The notes beneath the pieces are model-generated. The model was not told the DNA's origin, did no database searches, and saw only the letters and a program-made list of their open reading frames with translations. DNA of 17,125 nucleotides, from contig JAWXUF010000025.1 of NCBI GenBank assembly GCA_044432865.1, forward strand, positions 1-17,125, read 5' to 3'. Source of the DNA: JAWXUE01 sp044432865 (GTDB lineage Bacteria > Bacillota_I > Bacilli_A > Acholeplasmatales > Anaeroplasmataceae). This document shows, piece after piece, positions 6,378 to 14,420 of this stretch (within the stretch, counting starts at the first letter, position 1; every line of letters starts with the position of its first letter). The translations under genes and the position numbers were made by a program.

Positions 6378-7529
6378 TTATACTTCTAATGGTTTTGAAG
6401 TAGTTTTTTCTTTAACTTCAGGGTCAATTGTTACACATAATTCAGTTTCTGGATCGAAGAATTGACATTTATTCATATCCATAGCTAATTTAATTTTATC
6501 CCCTCTTTTTAAATCAGAGCGACATGCTACGTTTGCTACTACTCTTGAACCATTTAATTTCATATGAATATTAGTATTTGATCCTAATAACTCAGCTACA
6601 GTAATTTCAGCAGTGAAAATTGAATCTGGATATGTTTCCATAACGATTTCTTCATCATGAATATCTTCAGGTCTAATACCTAAAATAACTGGTTTACCAA
6701 CTAAACCTGCTTTATCTAAAGCAACAAATTTAGTTTTAGGAACTAATAATTTATAACCATCTTCAGTAACAAAATGTTCATCTTTTGTAACTTCACCTTT
6801 AATAAAGTTCATTGGAGGAGTTCCCATGAATCCAGCAACGAATAAGTTCATTGGATTATCATATAAATCTCTCGGAGAACCAACTTGTTGTACTCTTCCG
6901 TCTTTCATAACAACAATTCTTGAAGCCATTGTCATCGCCTCAATTTGATCATGCGTTACATAAATTGTAGTTGTTCCTAATGATTCATGTAATCTAGATA
7001 ATTCTCCACGCATGTGAACACGTAATTTAGCATCAAGATTTGATAATGGTTCATCCATTAAGAATACTTTTGCACTTCTAACGATAGCACGACCTAACGC
7101 AACACGTTGTCTTTGCCCTCCTGATAATGCTTTAGGTTTACGATCTAAATAAATAGTTAATCCTAATCTTTCAGCGGCATCTTTTACTTTTTTATCAATT
7201 TCTTCTGGATCCATTTTTCTTAATTTTAAAGCAAATGCCATATTATCATATACAGTCATATGTGGATATAAAGCGTATGATTGGAATACCATCGCAATAT
7301 TACGATCCTTAGGTGATACATCATTCATTAATTCATCATCAATATAAAATTCTCCGGCAGAAATATCTTCTAACCCAGCAATCATTCTTAATGTAGTTGA
7401 TTTCCCACAACCTGATGGTCCAACAAAGATGATAAATTCTTTATCAGATATTTCTAAGTTGAAATCAAATACCGCTTGCACTCCATTCGGATAAATTTTT
7501 TGAATATTTCTAAGACTTAAAGTAGCCAT
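6378..7529 (-). CDS. CUT1 sugar ABC transporter ATPase, MsmX/UgpC/MalK type
   Basis: A 383-residue ATPase that powers carbohydrate importers of the CUT1 class from the inner face of the membrane. Motifs in order: Walker A GPSGCGKST 37-45, Q-loop Gln83 (VFQSYALYPHMTV), signature LSGGQ 135-139, Walker B VFLMDE 155-160, D-loop SNLDAKLR 163-170, and switch His193. The C-terminal part (about 240-370) is a TOBE/OB-fold regulatory domain, as in MalK. No permease or binding protein is near, so it is an orphan. In Firmicutes such orphans (MsmX, MsmK) are shared by several importers, and I infer that role here. The start is set by AGGAGGA (7537-7543), 7 nt upstream. Its upstream neighbour is a PucR-like regulator, separated by a terminator. 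Confidence 0.95.
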   Translation of the reverse strand: MATLSLRNIQKIYPNGVQAVFDFNLEISDKEFIIFVGPSGCGKSTTLRMIAGLEDISAGEFYIDDELMNDVSPKDRNIAMVFQSYALYPHMTVYDNMAFALKLRKMDPEEIDKKVKDAAERLGLTIYLDRKPKALSGGQRQRVALGRAIVRSAKVFLMDEPLSNLDAKLRVHMRGELSRLHESLGTTTIYVTHDQIEAMTMASRIVVMKDGRVQQVGSPRDLYDNPMNLFVAGFMGTPPMNFIKGEVTKDEHFVTEDGYKLLVPKTKFVALDKAGLVGKPVILGIRPEDIHDEEIVMETYPDSIFTAEITVAELLGSNTNIHMKLNGSRVVANVACRSDLKRGDKIKLAMDMNKCQFFDPETELCVTIDPEVKEKTTSKPLEV

Positions 7530-7569
7530 TTGTAAATCCTCCTATATAATATATTTATTTTACATATAA

Positions 7570-7575
7570 ATTATA
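7570..7575 (-). promoter_or_regulatory. -10 element of the ABC ATPase gene
   Basis: TATAAT on the minus strand (7575-7570) without the TGn extension. The -35 position (7598-7593, TATGAA) is poor, which could fit an activator-dependent promoter. The predicted start near 7563 gives a leader of about 34 nt. Confidence 0.45.
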
Positions 7576-7598
7576 CTATATAAATTAATTTTTTCATA

Positions 7599-7613
7599 TG
7601 TGCATAGTGCACA
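7599..7613. promoter_or_regulatory. Palindrome TGTGCA-TAG-TGCACA, candidate operator
   Basis: A perfect 6-bp dyad with a 3-bp centre, next to the upstream edge of the weak -35 of the ABC ATPase gene. It is unusually GC-rich for this DNA. The location suits an activator or repressor site. The adjacent PucR-like regulator is the obvious candidate, but no binding motif for that family is known to me that would confirm it. Confidence 0.4.
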
Positions 7614-7642
7614 AAAAAAGAGATATTCGTTAAAATATCTCT
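7613..7642 (-). terminator. Intrinsic terminator of the PucR-like gene
   Basis: On the minus strand a 9-bp stem AGAGATATT/AATATCTCT (7642-7634/7627-7619) is followed by a T run at 7619-7613. The stem starts inside the TAG stop codon. The T run touches the TGTGCA palindrome. Confidence 0.88.
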
Positions 7643-8195
7643 ACTTAATTAATTGGTATATTATACTTGCATCTTTAAACTTTCTAATATCATAATTCGT
7701 AATATTAATAAATTTATCTATTTTATTTATTAATGTGTTTCTATGTATGTATAGTAAATTTGCTGCTGCAGTTGTATTTAAATCACTTTCTAAATAAACT
7801 TTTATTATTTTAAGCATTTCTACATCGTTATAATACTCTTTTAGAATTTCTTTTTTTATAACTTCATTATTACATTTACTACTTAAATTCATGATACTTT
7901 TCTCATTTAAATAATAAATAGATTTCATTTCTAGATTATCATATAAATTAATCATTTGATCTAAATATTCATTACTATTTGTTTTCAATTCAAGTAATGT
8001 AATATCAATGTAAAAGTCATTTATAATTACATTAGCAATTTCACTTAAATCACTGACTTCTGTTGCATAGTTTATTATTAAATTTTTATTATTTCGTATA
8101 ACATTGATATTCCCTAAAAAACCCTTCAAAAAGTCGATTAATAATTCTTCTTGTTTCTTATTGTTTTGTTTAAGGAAAATTATAATATAATTCAT
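7641..8195 (-). CDS. Small PucR/CdaR-type transcriptional regulator
   Basis: A 184-residue protein with a clear C-terminal HTH of the PucR/CdaR (HTH_30) type at about 127-184: MLKIIKVYLESDLN, then TAAANLLYIHRNTLINKID, then ITNYDIRKF. The IHRNTL recognition segment is characteristic. The N-terminal 120 residues are not recognised. They are short for the family, with no clear GGDEF-like or sugar-diacid sensor motif, so the signal is unknown. An in-frame GTG at 8204 belongs to the SD (AGGTGA, 8206-8201), so the ATG at 8195 with a 5-nt spacer is preferred. It has its own promoter directly after the ddl stop. It may regulate the next gene, the sugar ABC ATPase, whose promoter carries a palindrome; that is inference from position. 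Confidence 0.75.
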   Translation of the reverse strand: MNYIIIFLKQNNKKQEELLIDFLKGFLGNINVIRNNKNLIINYATEVSDLSEIANVIINDFYIDITLLELKTNSNEYLDQMINLYDNLEMKSIYYLNEKSIMNLSSKCNNEVIKKEILKEYYNDVEMLKIIKVYLESDLNTTAAANLLYIHRNTLINKIDKFINITNYDIRKFKDASIIYQLIK

Positions 8196-8212
8196 AAGCT
8201 TCACCTAATAAT

Positions 8213-8221
8213 ATTATATCA
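8213..8221 (-). promoter_or_regulatory. Extended -10 promoter of the PucR-like gene
   Basis: TGATATAAT on the minus strand (8221-8213), starting at the last bases before the ddl stop codon. No clear -35. The predicted start near 8206 is the first base of the SD AGGTGA, so the leader would be about 11 nt. Confidence 0.6.
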
Positions 8222-9244
8222 TTATTTCTTCATATTGTAATCATAAAATAATACATTCGAATTAAAAACAATACATTCCTTGTTTATAGTATCAAATAAC
8301 ACTTTCGAAATTAACTGTTTAATTATTTCTGTAAACTCTTCATCATACAAGTAATTTGATAACGAACCCGGAATAGTATTAATCTCATTTAAATAAATTT
8401 CATTATCATGATAAATAAAATCTATCCTTACAATTCCACTAAGATCAAAAATTTCGTATGACTTTATCGCCATTTCTCTAATTTTAGAAATAAGTTCAGT
8501 GTCATCTAAGTATTTTCTTTTAGATATATGTTTAGTATATTTATCTTCATATGTATATAACTCTTCATGTTTATCTACAATTTCGATATTAGATACTTCT
8601 ATTCCAAATTTATTTTTATATAAACTTATATTCAATTCTTCAATATCATCTAGATACTTTTGGACTACTATTTTATTATCAAATTTTAGACTTTCTTTAA
8701 CTTTACAATTATACTCTTCTTCATTATACGCAACTTGGATTCCAATTGAAGAACCTAATCTTGATGGTTTAAGAATTACAGGATACTCTAAATTATGAAC
8801 CAAATTATCTTTTGTAATAAATGTTGTATCTACAACGTTTATTTTGTTTTCATTTAATATACAATAACTATAATATTTATCCATATTTACAGCTGAAGCA
8901 ATTAGACTACTTCCAATTGAAGGTATTTTATAAAAGTCTAAAATAGCTTTACTCATACCGTCTTCTCCGTTAATTCCATGTGTTGCTATTATTGCTACAT
9001 CGATTTTATGTGTAGAAAATCCTTGTTTAAATCCACGATGTACTAGTTCAACTTTTTTTCCTTTTTTACCTTTTTTAAATGAATCAACATTACATTCATT
9101 ATAGTAATATAATTCATTATGTTTATTAATATAAATAGGAAATAGTTTATAATCATCTTTCAATAAATTATATGCTACACATCCTGTAATAATAGATACA
9201 TCATGTTCATATGACTCTCCACCAAATATAATCATTACATTCAT
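8222..9244 (-). CDS. ddl: D-alanine--D-alanine ligase (ATP-grasp)
   Basis: A 340-residue enzyme joining two D-Ala with ATP to give the dipeptide added by MurF to peptidoglycan precursor. Markers are FGGESYEHDVS with Glu13, HGINGEDG at 89-96, MDK at 121-123, KPSRLGSSIG at 159-168, the omega-loop-like YTYEDKY at 230-236, RIDF at 273-276 and EINTIPG at 287-293. The YEDKY segment fits D-Ala specificity and does not look like a VanA/VanB-type D-Ala-D-Lac ligase. The usual QGLLE after GEDG is replaced (MSKAIL), so the sequence is somewhat divergent. Its SD (AAGGGTGAT) overlaps the TGA of the upstream Mur ligase gene, which implies co-translation. It is the last gene of hydrolase-murF-ddl. No terminator is seen after it. 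Confidence 0.92.
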   Translation of the reverse strand: MNVMIIFGGESYEHDVSIITGCVAYNLLKDDYKLFPIYINKHNELYYYNECNVDSFKKGKKGKKVELVHRGFKQGFSTHKIDVAIIATHGINGEDGMSKAILDFYKIPSIGSSLIASAVNMDKYYSYCILNENKINVVDTTFITKDNLVHNLEYPVILKPSRLGSSIGIQVAYNEEEYNCKVKESLKFDNKIVVQKYLDDIEELNISLYKNKFGIEVSNIEIVDKHEELYTYEDKYTKHISKRKYLDDTELISKIREMAIKSYEIFDLSGIVRIDFIYHDNEIYLNEINTIPGSLSNYLYDEEFTEIIKQLISKVLFDTINKECIVFNSNVLFYDYNMKK

Positions 9245-9248
9245 TTAA

Positions 9249-10691
9249 TCACCCTTTATAATTATCAGGAAGATCATTTTCTATTAAAATAGTATAATAA
9301 TCTTCTAAATCGTTTATATAGTTCATTGCTGCTTTAAAGTTATCAACAACTATATAATCTACCTCTAATATCTTTTGTAATATTTTAGTTTGTTTATCTC
9401 CTACTAAAATTACAAATGGATTTACTTCTGTTATCTTATCAGATAATTTTTTATATAATTCTTCTTCTATTTCTTTGTTTTCAACATAGCCTGGTGTAAT
9501 CATTATTTTTTTAGTATCAATGTTACTAAGTATTTCTAATGCATTAATACTTCCTACTAAATTAGCGTTATAACTATCATCAAGTATTTGATACTTTTGA
9601 TATTGTTTTAATACTAATCTATTTTCTGTATTACTAAGATTGCTAATATGTTTTATACAATCTTTTATATCTATTTTCAAATAATGTAAAACACATATTC
9701 CACACAACAAATTTAATATTTGATGTCTTCCGATTAGTTTTGTATTTATTGTATCGATATACAAATTATTGTAATACAAATCAAATGTTGAGTTTGTATG
9801 TGATACTTCTATATTTTTAGCTTGATAGTTACCATAATCAAACCCATAAGATATAACATCACATTTCACATTATATTCTCTTATGAATTGATTTTCATAA
9901 TTTAATATTGCAACCTTTGCTTTTTTTGTTATACTCATTTTTTCATTGATTATATTTCTAATTGTTTTAAATGTATCTAGATGCATATAGCCGATTTCTG
10001 TTACACAAACAATTTCAGGATTAAAAGAATTTGTTAGTTCTTCTATATCATTGATTTTACTTGCACCATATTCTAACACAATATAATCATACACCTCTAA
10101 AGGTATATCATTTATATATTTACTAACTCCTAATAATGTATTATATGATTTATAACTACATGATCCTAAATAGTAATTTTTAAGTAAATCATTAATGATG
10201 TTCTTTGTACTAGTTTTTCCATATGAACCTGTAACTCCAATTTTATGTCCATTAAATAAATTATATTTTGTAATACTATTTTTCAAATATTTGTTATTAA
10301 TATAATTATCTATTGGTTTATTTAAATAAAATGGAATTAATAATATAAATTCAAATAATAGATAAAATAAAATATTAAAATAACATAAAAATAAAATTGG
10401 AATAAGTAATAAATATATCCTTATTATTTTGTTTGTAAATTTAAGTTTTACAATTGATACTAACGTAGCCATACTTAGAAATACAAATAAAATAAACATT
10501 GAAATAAATTGTACTATATCATTACTAAATAATTCAAATGTCATTAAACAAATAAATGGAATTAAATTGTAATACAAATAGTTATTTTTTACATATTTCA
10601 AATACTTATTAGTATCATAGTGTTCTAATTGTAATATTTGTAAATAACGATAACTTTTTAAAATACAACATATTAATATTAAGTACATCAT
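9249..10691 (-). CDS. MurF-like Mur ligase with N-terminal membrane domain
   Basis: 480 residues. The first ~125 residues hold about four hydrophobic helices (near 1-20, 42-56, 60-82 and 92-122) in place of the soluble UDP-binding N-terminal domain of ordinary MurF. The Mur ligase body follows: P-loop GVTGSYGKTSTK 152-163, SYNTLLGV 182-189, LEYGAS 206-211, the TENRLV segment 355-360, and DDSYNAN 371-377, the last being typical of MurF. The C-terminal ligase domain is about 365-480. MurF adds D-Ala-D-Ala to the UDP-MurNAc-tripeptide, and ddl directly downstream supports this. A related amide-ligase role on a lipid-linked substrate is also possible because of the membrane part. The ATG at 10691 overlaps the hydrolase stop as ATGA, so the two are translationally coupled. 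Most TM-segment codons are A/T-only. Confidence 0.85.
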   Translation of the reverse strand: MMYLILICCILKSYRYLQILQLEHYDTNKYLKYVKNNYLYYNLIPFICLMTFELFSNDIVQFISMFILFVFLSMATLVSIVKLKFTNKIIRIYLLLIPILFLCYFNILFYLLFEFILLIPFYLNKPIDNYINNKYLKNSITKYNLFNGHKIGVTGSYGKTSTKNIINDLLKNYYLGSCSYKSYNTLLGVSKYINDIPLEVYDYIVLEYGASKINDIEELTNSFNPEIVCVTEIGYMHLDTFKTIRNIINEKMSITKKAKVAILNYENQFIREYNVKCDVISYGFDYGNYQAKNIEVSHTNSTFDLYYNNLYIDTINTKLIGRHQILNLLCGICVLHYLKIDIKDCIKHISNLSNTENRLVLKQYQKYQILDDSYNANLVGSINALEILSNIDTKKIMITPGYVENKEIEEELYKKLSDKITEVNPFVILVGDKQTKILQKILEVDYIVVDNFKAAMNYINDLEDYYTILIENDLPDNYKG

Positions 10692-11377
10692 TTATTATCA
10701 CTTGCTAAAAAGGAAGATAGCACTAACATAAAGTATCTGTGCTTTTCAATATAAGGAAAATGTTTTGCTTTTGGAATTACAATTAGACTTGAATTTTTAA
10801 TTGTTTTTTTTATTATTCTACCTTCTTTTAAAGGAGTTACCTTATCATTTTCTCCCCATAAAATTAGTGTATCACAATGAACTAATTTCATCTTCTCTCT
10901 TAAATCAATTGGAACTATTTTATTCATTGTACCTTTTAATAACTGATTACTATTTTTATAATCAGTACTTCCTAAATTATTTTTAATTTTTAATTTCTTA
11001 CACATTTTATATAATTTTATTTTTAAATAAACATTTAATTTAAATGTTCTTACACCAGCACTATCAATTAATACTAATTGTTTAATATCATATAAACTAG
11101 CATAATTAATTGCAATTCTCCCACCAAATGAATGTCCTATTATTATTGGATTTAAAATATTTTCTTTTAAAATAAATTCTCTTAAAATATTAGTATATTC
11201 ATCTAGTGATAATGATTTATCAATTGTTGATTCTCCAAATCCTGGTAAATCGATTTGATAACAACAAAAATTTTCTTGTAAATGTTCCACTACTTTATCA
11301 TATGTTTCTTTTGTAGCTCCCCATCCATGCAATAAGATTAAATTATTACCTATTCCACTTTTTTTAAATGCTAAAAT
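10688..11377 (-). CDS. Alpha/beta-fold hydrolase, probable ATT start
   Basis: A 229-residue hydrolase if read from ATT at 11377. The oxyanion region is LLHGWGATKETYD (15-27). The nucleophile elbow is GHSFGG with Ser83, the acid is Asp178 in WGENDKVTP, and the base is His206 in KAKHFPYIEKH, so the triad is complete. The substrate is unknown; esterase, lipase or cell-wall-related roles are possible. The shortest start, TTG at 11332, would remove the first core strand (NNLILL) and has no SD. A strong AGGTGG (11389-11384) lies 6 nt before the ATT, in frame, with a TAG two codons upstream of the SD spacer and no ATG, GTG or better TTG between. It is first in the cell-wall operon and overlaps the next gene. 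Confidence 0.8.
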   Translation of the reverse strand: MLAFKKSGIGNNLILLHGWGATKETYDKVVEHLQENFCCYQIDLPGFGESTIDKSLSLDEYTNILREFILKENILNPIIIGHSFGGRIAINYASLYDIKQLVLIDSAGVRTFKLNVYLKIKLYKMCKKLKIKNNLGSTDYKNSNQLLKGTMNKIVPIDLREKMKLVHCDTLILWGENDKVTPLKEGRIIKKTIKNSSLIVIPKAKHFPYIEKHRYFMLVLSSFLASDNK

Positions 11378-11472
11378 AAAAAACCACCTCTACACCTAAT
11401 ATATGTATATATTCGAAATAAAATTACTTTTATTTACAAAAAAACATTTTAGTTAAAAATATAATCATTCTA

Positions 11473-11481
11473 TGATATAAT
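11473..11481 (+). promoter_or_regulatory. Extended -10 promoter of the U32 gene
   Basis: TGATATAAT at 11473-11481 with only a weak -35 (TTAAAA, 11453-11458). The predicted start near 11488 gives a leader of about 20 nt. The 130-nt divergent spacer shared with the hydrolase gene holds no convincing promoter for that gene; a TATATT at 11403-11398 on the minus strand is the only candidate. Confidence 0.6.
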
Positions 11482-11507
11482 TGATTGAATAGAGTAGGTG
11501 ATTTTTT

Positions 11508-13730
11508 ATGGAACTATTAGCCCCAGCGGGAAATTATGAATGTTTAGAAATAGCAATTAAAAATGGATGTGATGCAGTTTATCTAGGATTGAATGAATTT
11601 GGTGCTAGAGCATACGCTAAAAATTTTAGTATAGATGATTTAAAAAAAGCAATTAAGTTTGCTCATTTAAGAAATGTAAAAATATATATTACAATGAATA
11701 CTATTATTTTTGATGAAGAAATACAAACTGCATGTAATCTTATAGACGAACTAGCACTTATTGGTGTTGATGGAATAATTATTCAAGATATAACTTTAAT
11801 TAATTATATTAAAACAAAATATACAAGACTTGAAGCGCATGCTTCTACTCAGTGTGGTATTGATAGTATTAATGCTGTTTTCTTCTTTGAACACTTAAAA
11901 ACAAATCGTGTTGTTTTAGCACGTGAAGTTGAAGTTAATGATATTTTACAAATTAAAAAATCAACAACAATGGAAATTGAAGTTTTTGTTCATGGAGCAC
12001 TTTGTGTAAGTTATTCAGGAAACTGTTTAATGAGTGGTTTAATTGGTTATCGAAGTGGAAATAGAGGTAGATGTGTTGGATCATGTAGAAAGACATTTAC
12101 TTTATTTGATTCAAAGGATAATGTATATCTAAAAGATTTATATCTTTTATCAATGAAAGATTTAAATGCTGTTGATCAAATTGATTCATTAAAATTTATT
12201 GATTCATTAAAAATTGAAGGTAGAATGAAAGAATCTACTTATGTTGCTAATGTAATAAGTAACTATAGAAATGTTATAGATAAGAAGATTTCAGCAAAAC
12301 AAGCAAACTATAATTTAAGTAAAACATTTAATCGTACATTTACTAAAGGATATTTATTAAATGAAGATAGAAAAAATGTAGTTAATATAAATAGACCTAA
12401 TCATCATGGATATGAAATCGGTAAGGTAGTTGCTAAAAATAGAAATAGATATACAATTAAATTACATGATGTATTAAATCAAAATGATCAAATAAGAATT
12501 AATGATATTAGTATCCCTGTAGTTAAAATGTATGATGCTAAAAATAATTACATTAAATCATCGAATGACATTTGTTATTTAGAATTTAGTGAAACTGTAG
12601 CTATTAATGATATTGTTTATAAAACAAGTGATATTAAATTCAATGATGAAATGAGTAATACAATTAGACAAGAATATAAACGTTTTGATATTAATATGTA
12701 TGTCAATCTAGAAATAGATAAACCAATTGAATTAAGTGTTTCTTTTGAAGATAAATTTGTAACTGTATATTCAGATACAAACTATGAAAAAGCACTTAAA
12801 TCTCCTGTTTCTATCGATTCTATAAAAACATCTCTTGCTAAATTAAATGATACGATTTATCAATTAGATCATATCGAAGTAAACTATAATGAAGGATTTA
12901 TCTCGTTAAAGTCTTTAAATGAATTAAGAAGAAAAGCAATTGATTTATTAGATGAACAAAGATTAGAATTTAATGAAGAAATTAAAAAAGAAGAAAAATT
13001 AGTTGTTCCTAATTTTGAAGTACATGCACCTAAAATAAGTGTATTTGCTACAACACAAGAACAATATGATGCAGCTGTTAAAGCTGGAATAACTGAAATT
13101 TATTTTCAAAATGTAGCTAGACGAAATAAAACTAACTTTCCTGATAAAGATAAAATGTTAGTTGGTGGATATAATGGTTTAAATTATTACAAAGGAAAAG
13201 CTGATATTACTTCTGACTTCTCTTTAAATGTTTGTAACCATATCGCAGTTGGAATACTTCATAATTATGGTGTTAATAAAATAACATTATCATACGAATT
13301 AAATAAAAAACAAATCAATGATATTTCAACTAACTATTTCGAAAAATATAATACATATCCAAATCTTGAATTAATTGTATATGGAAGAGCTGATTTAATG
13401 TTTACTAACTACTGCCCTATGAAAGTTGCTAATTTATGTGGTAAATGTAGAAAAGAAACTTTCTATTTAAAAGATGAATATGGTACATTCCCAATTATAA
13501 ATCATGATGATTGTACTACTACTATCTTGAATGGTAAATTTTTAAATCTTATTGATAACTTGCATGAAATTAAAAATGTAAATTATTATAGATTACAACT
13601 TACAACTGAATCATTTGAAGAAACGCTTGATGTTATTAATAAATTTAAAAACAAATTAAATAATGATACAACAAAATACTTCAATGTTGAAACAGATACA
13701 AGAGGACATTTTAAGAAAGAAATAATGTAA
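11508..13730 (+). CDS. U32-family protein, long form with DUF3656-type C-terminus (RlhA-like)
   Basis: 740 residues. U32 proteins were first listed as peptidases, but several are Fe-S proteins that hydroxylate RNA (RlhA on 23S rRNA, TrhP on tRNA) or ubiquinone precursors. The N-terminal barrel starts MELLAPAGN, and DAVYLGLNEFGARAYA follows. The family signature runs from EVFVHGALCVSYSGNC to NRGRCVGSC, with Cys166, Cys173, Cys189 and Cys193 as likely cluster ligands. After the core, about 290-500 resembles the extra domain of long U32 proteins. The C-terminus has a second barrel-like part with YCPMK, CGKC and a late Cys in NHDDC. Length matches long Firmicute members. SD AGGTGAT (11496-11502), spacer 5. 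It is monocistronic and ends at a bidirectional terminator. I infer an RNA-modifying role; protease activity is less likely. Confidence 0.9.
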   Translation: MELLAPAGNYECLEIAIKNGCDAVYLGLNEFGARAYAKNFSIDDLKKAIKFAHLRNVKIYITMNTIIFDEEIQTACNLIDELALIGVDGIIIQDITLINYIKTKYTRLEAHASTQCGIDSINAVFFFEHLKTNRVVLAREVEVNDILQIKKSTTMEIEVFVHGALCVSYSGNCLMSGLIGYRSGNRGRCVGSCRKTFTLFDSKDNVYLKDLYLLSMKDLNAVDQIDSLKFIDSLKIEGRMKESTYVANVISNYRNVIDKKISAKQANYNLSKTFNRTFTKGYLLNEDRKNVVNINRPNHHGYEIGKVVAKNRNRYTIKLHDVLNQNDQIRINDISIPVVKMYDAKNNYIKSSNDICYLEFSETVAINDIVYKTSDIKFNDEMSNTIRQEYKRFDINMYVNLEIDKPIELSVSFEDKFVTVYSDTNYEKALKSPVSIDSIKTSLAKLNDTIYQLDHIEVNYNEGFISLKSLNELRRKAIDLLDEQRLEFNEEIKKEEKLVVPNFEVHAPKISVFATTQEQYDAAVKAGITEIYFQNVARRNKTNFPDKDKMLVGGYNGLNYYKGKADITSDFSLNVCNHIAVGILHNYGVNKITLSYELNKKQINDISTNYFEKYNTYPNLELIVYGRADLMFTNYCPMKVANLCGKCRKETFYLKDEYGTFPIINHDDCTTTILNGKFLNLIDNLHEIKNVNYYRLQLTTESFEETLDVINKFKNKLNNDTTKYFNVETDTRGHFKKEIM

Positions 13731-13732
13731 AA

Positions 13733-13772
13733 AAAGAAGTGTGGATTTTAAATCCACACTTCTTTATTTTTT
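13733..13772. terminator. Bidirectional terminator, U32 gene and birA
   Basis: Stem AAAGAAGTGTGGAT/ATCCACACTTCTTT (13733-13746/13752-13765) with a short loop and a T-rich tail on the + side to 13772. On the minus strand an A run at 13729-13735 becomes the U run. The birA TAA (13764-13766) lies in the stem. Confidence 0.92.
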
Positions 13773-14420
13773 AATTATCATTGTTGTACAATCAATTTCA
13801 TATGCATTAACTATTTTTTCTTCTTTCTCATTAGAAATAACTAATTCACCATTTAAATTAATATTAACAACTTTGTATTGTTCATTTTTATATTCTACTT
13901 CTTTATTTATAATCGTACTTTTTGTAATATATAAATCTCTTAATTCATCAACAGGTAATGTACAAAAGAATGAATATAACTTAACAATAGTTTTAAGTAA
14001 ATTTGCAGGTTTAATTTTTTTATATTTATGTAGATAATTAAAATCACTTCTTTTCTCTACATTAATACCAATACCAACAATATCTACACTTTTCTTTCCA
14101 CTAAATATTTTCTCTATTAATATCCCACATGTTTTAACACCATCAATTAAAATATCGTTAGGCCACTTTATAACAGAATTAAATCCACTATTGTTTAAAA
14201 CGGTATTTATTGTAAGAGGTGCAATAAAGTGATGCGGAAAACTCTCCTTAAATAAAATTGAAAATGTTAGGTCTTTTTTCGAAGTCCAAACACGTTCAAA
14301 TCTACCTCTACCCTTTTTTTGTTTTATCGCTCTTATAGTTGTAAAATTTTCATATTTATCATGAAATTCTTTTAAGTAATCATTTGTTGAATCTAATTCA
14401 TCAAAAGTAATTATTTCCAT
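13764..14420 (-). CDS. birA: Biotin--protein ligase, class I (no DNA-binding domain)
   Basis: A 218-residue ligase that makes biotinyl-AMP and transfers biotin to a Lys of the acetyl-CoA carboxylase carrier subunit. Visible motifs are DSTND at 10-14, KGRGRFERVW at 36-45 (biotinyl-AMP loop; Glu replaces the small residue common in GRGRxGRxW), KWPNDI at 85-90, CGILIE at 98-103 and GIGINV at 116-121, followed by a small C-terminal SH3-like part. There is no N-terminal winged helix, so it cannot be the BirA-type repressor. It overlaps fabF by one base (TAATG) and is the last gene of the fab operon, which links biotinylation to malonyl-CoA supply. No biotin acceptor gene lies in the window. Confidence 0.93.
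   Translation of the reverse strand: MEIITFDELDSTNDYLKEFHDKYENFTTIRAIKQKKGRGRFERVWTSKKDLTFSILFKESFPHHFIAPLTINTVLNNSGFNSVIKWPNDILIDGVKTCGILIEKIFSGKKSVDIVGIGINVEKRSDFNYLHKYKKIKPANLLKTIVKLYSFFCTLPVDELRDLYITKSTIINKEVEYKNEQYKVVNINLNGELVISNEKEEKIVNAYEIDCTTMIIKK

Noticed and set aside
8499..8798. Open frame on the + strand within ddl
   Set aside because: Antisense shadow, no SD, low-complexity Ser/Leu/Tyr content.
10801..10986. Open frame on the + strand within the hydrolase gene
   Set aside because: Antisense shadow, Leu/Phe/Tyr-rich from the complement of Lys/Asn codons.
13741..14037. Hydrophobic open frame on the + strand (98 codons)
   Set aside because: It starts inside the terminator stem and is antisense to birA; its hydrophobicity comes from the complement of Lys-rich sequence.
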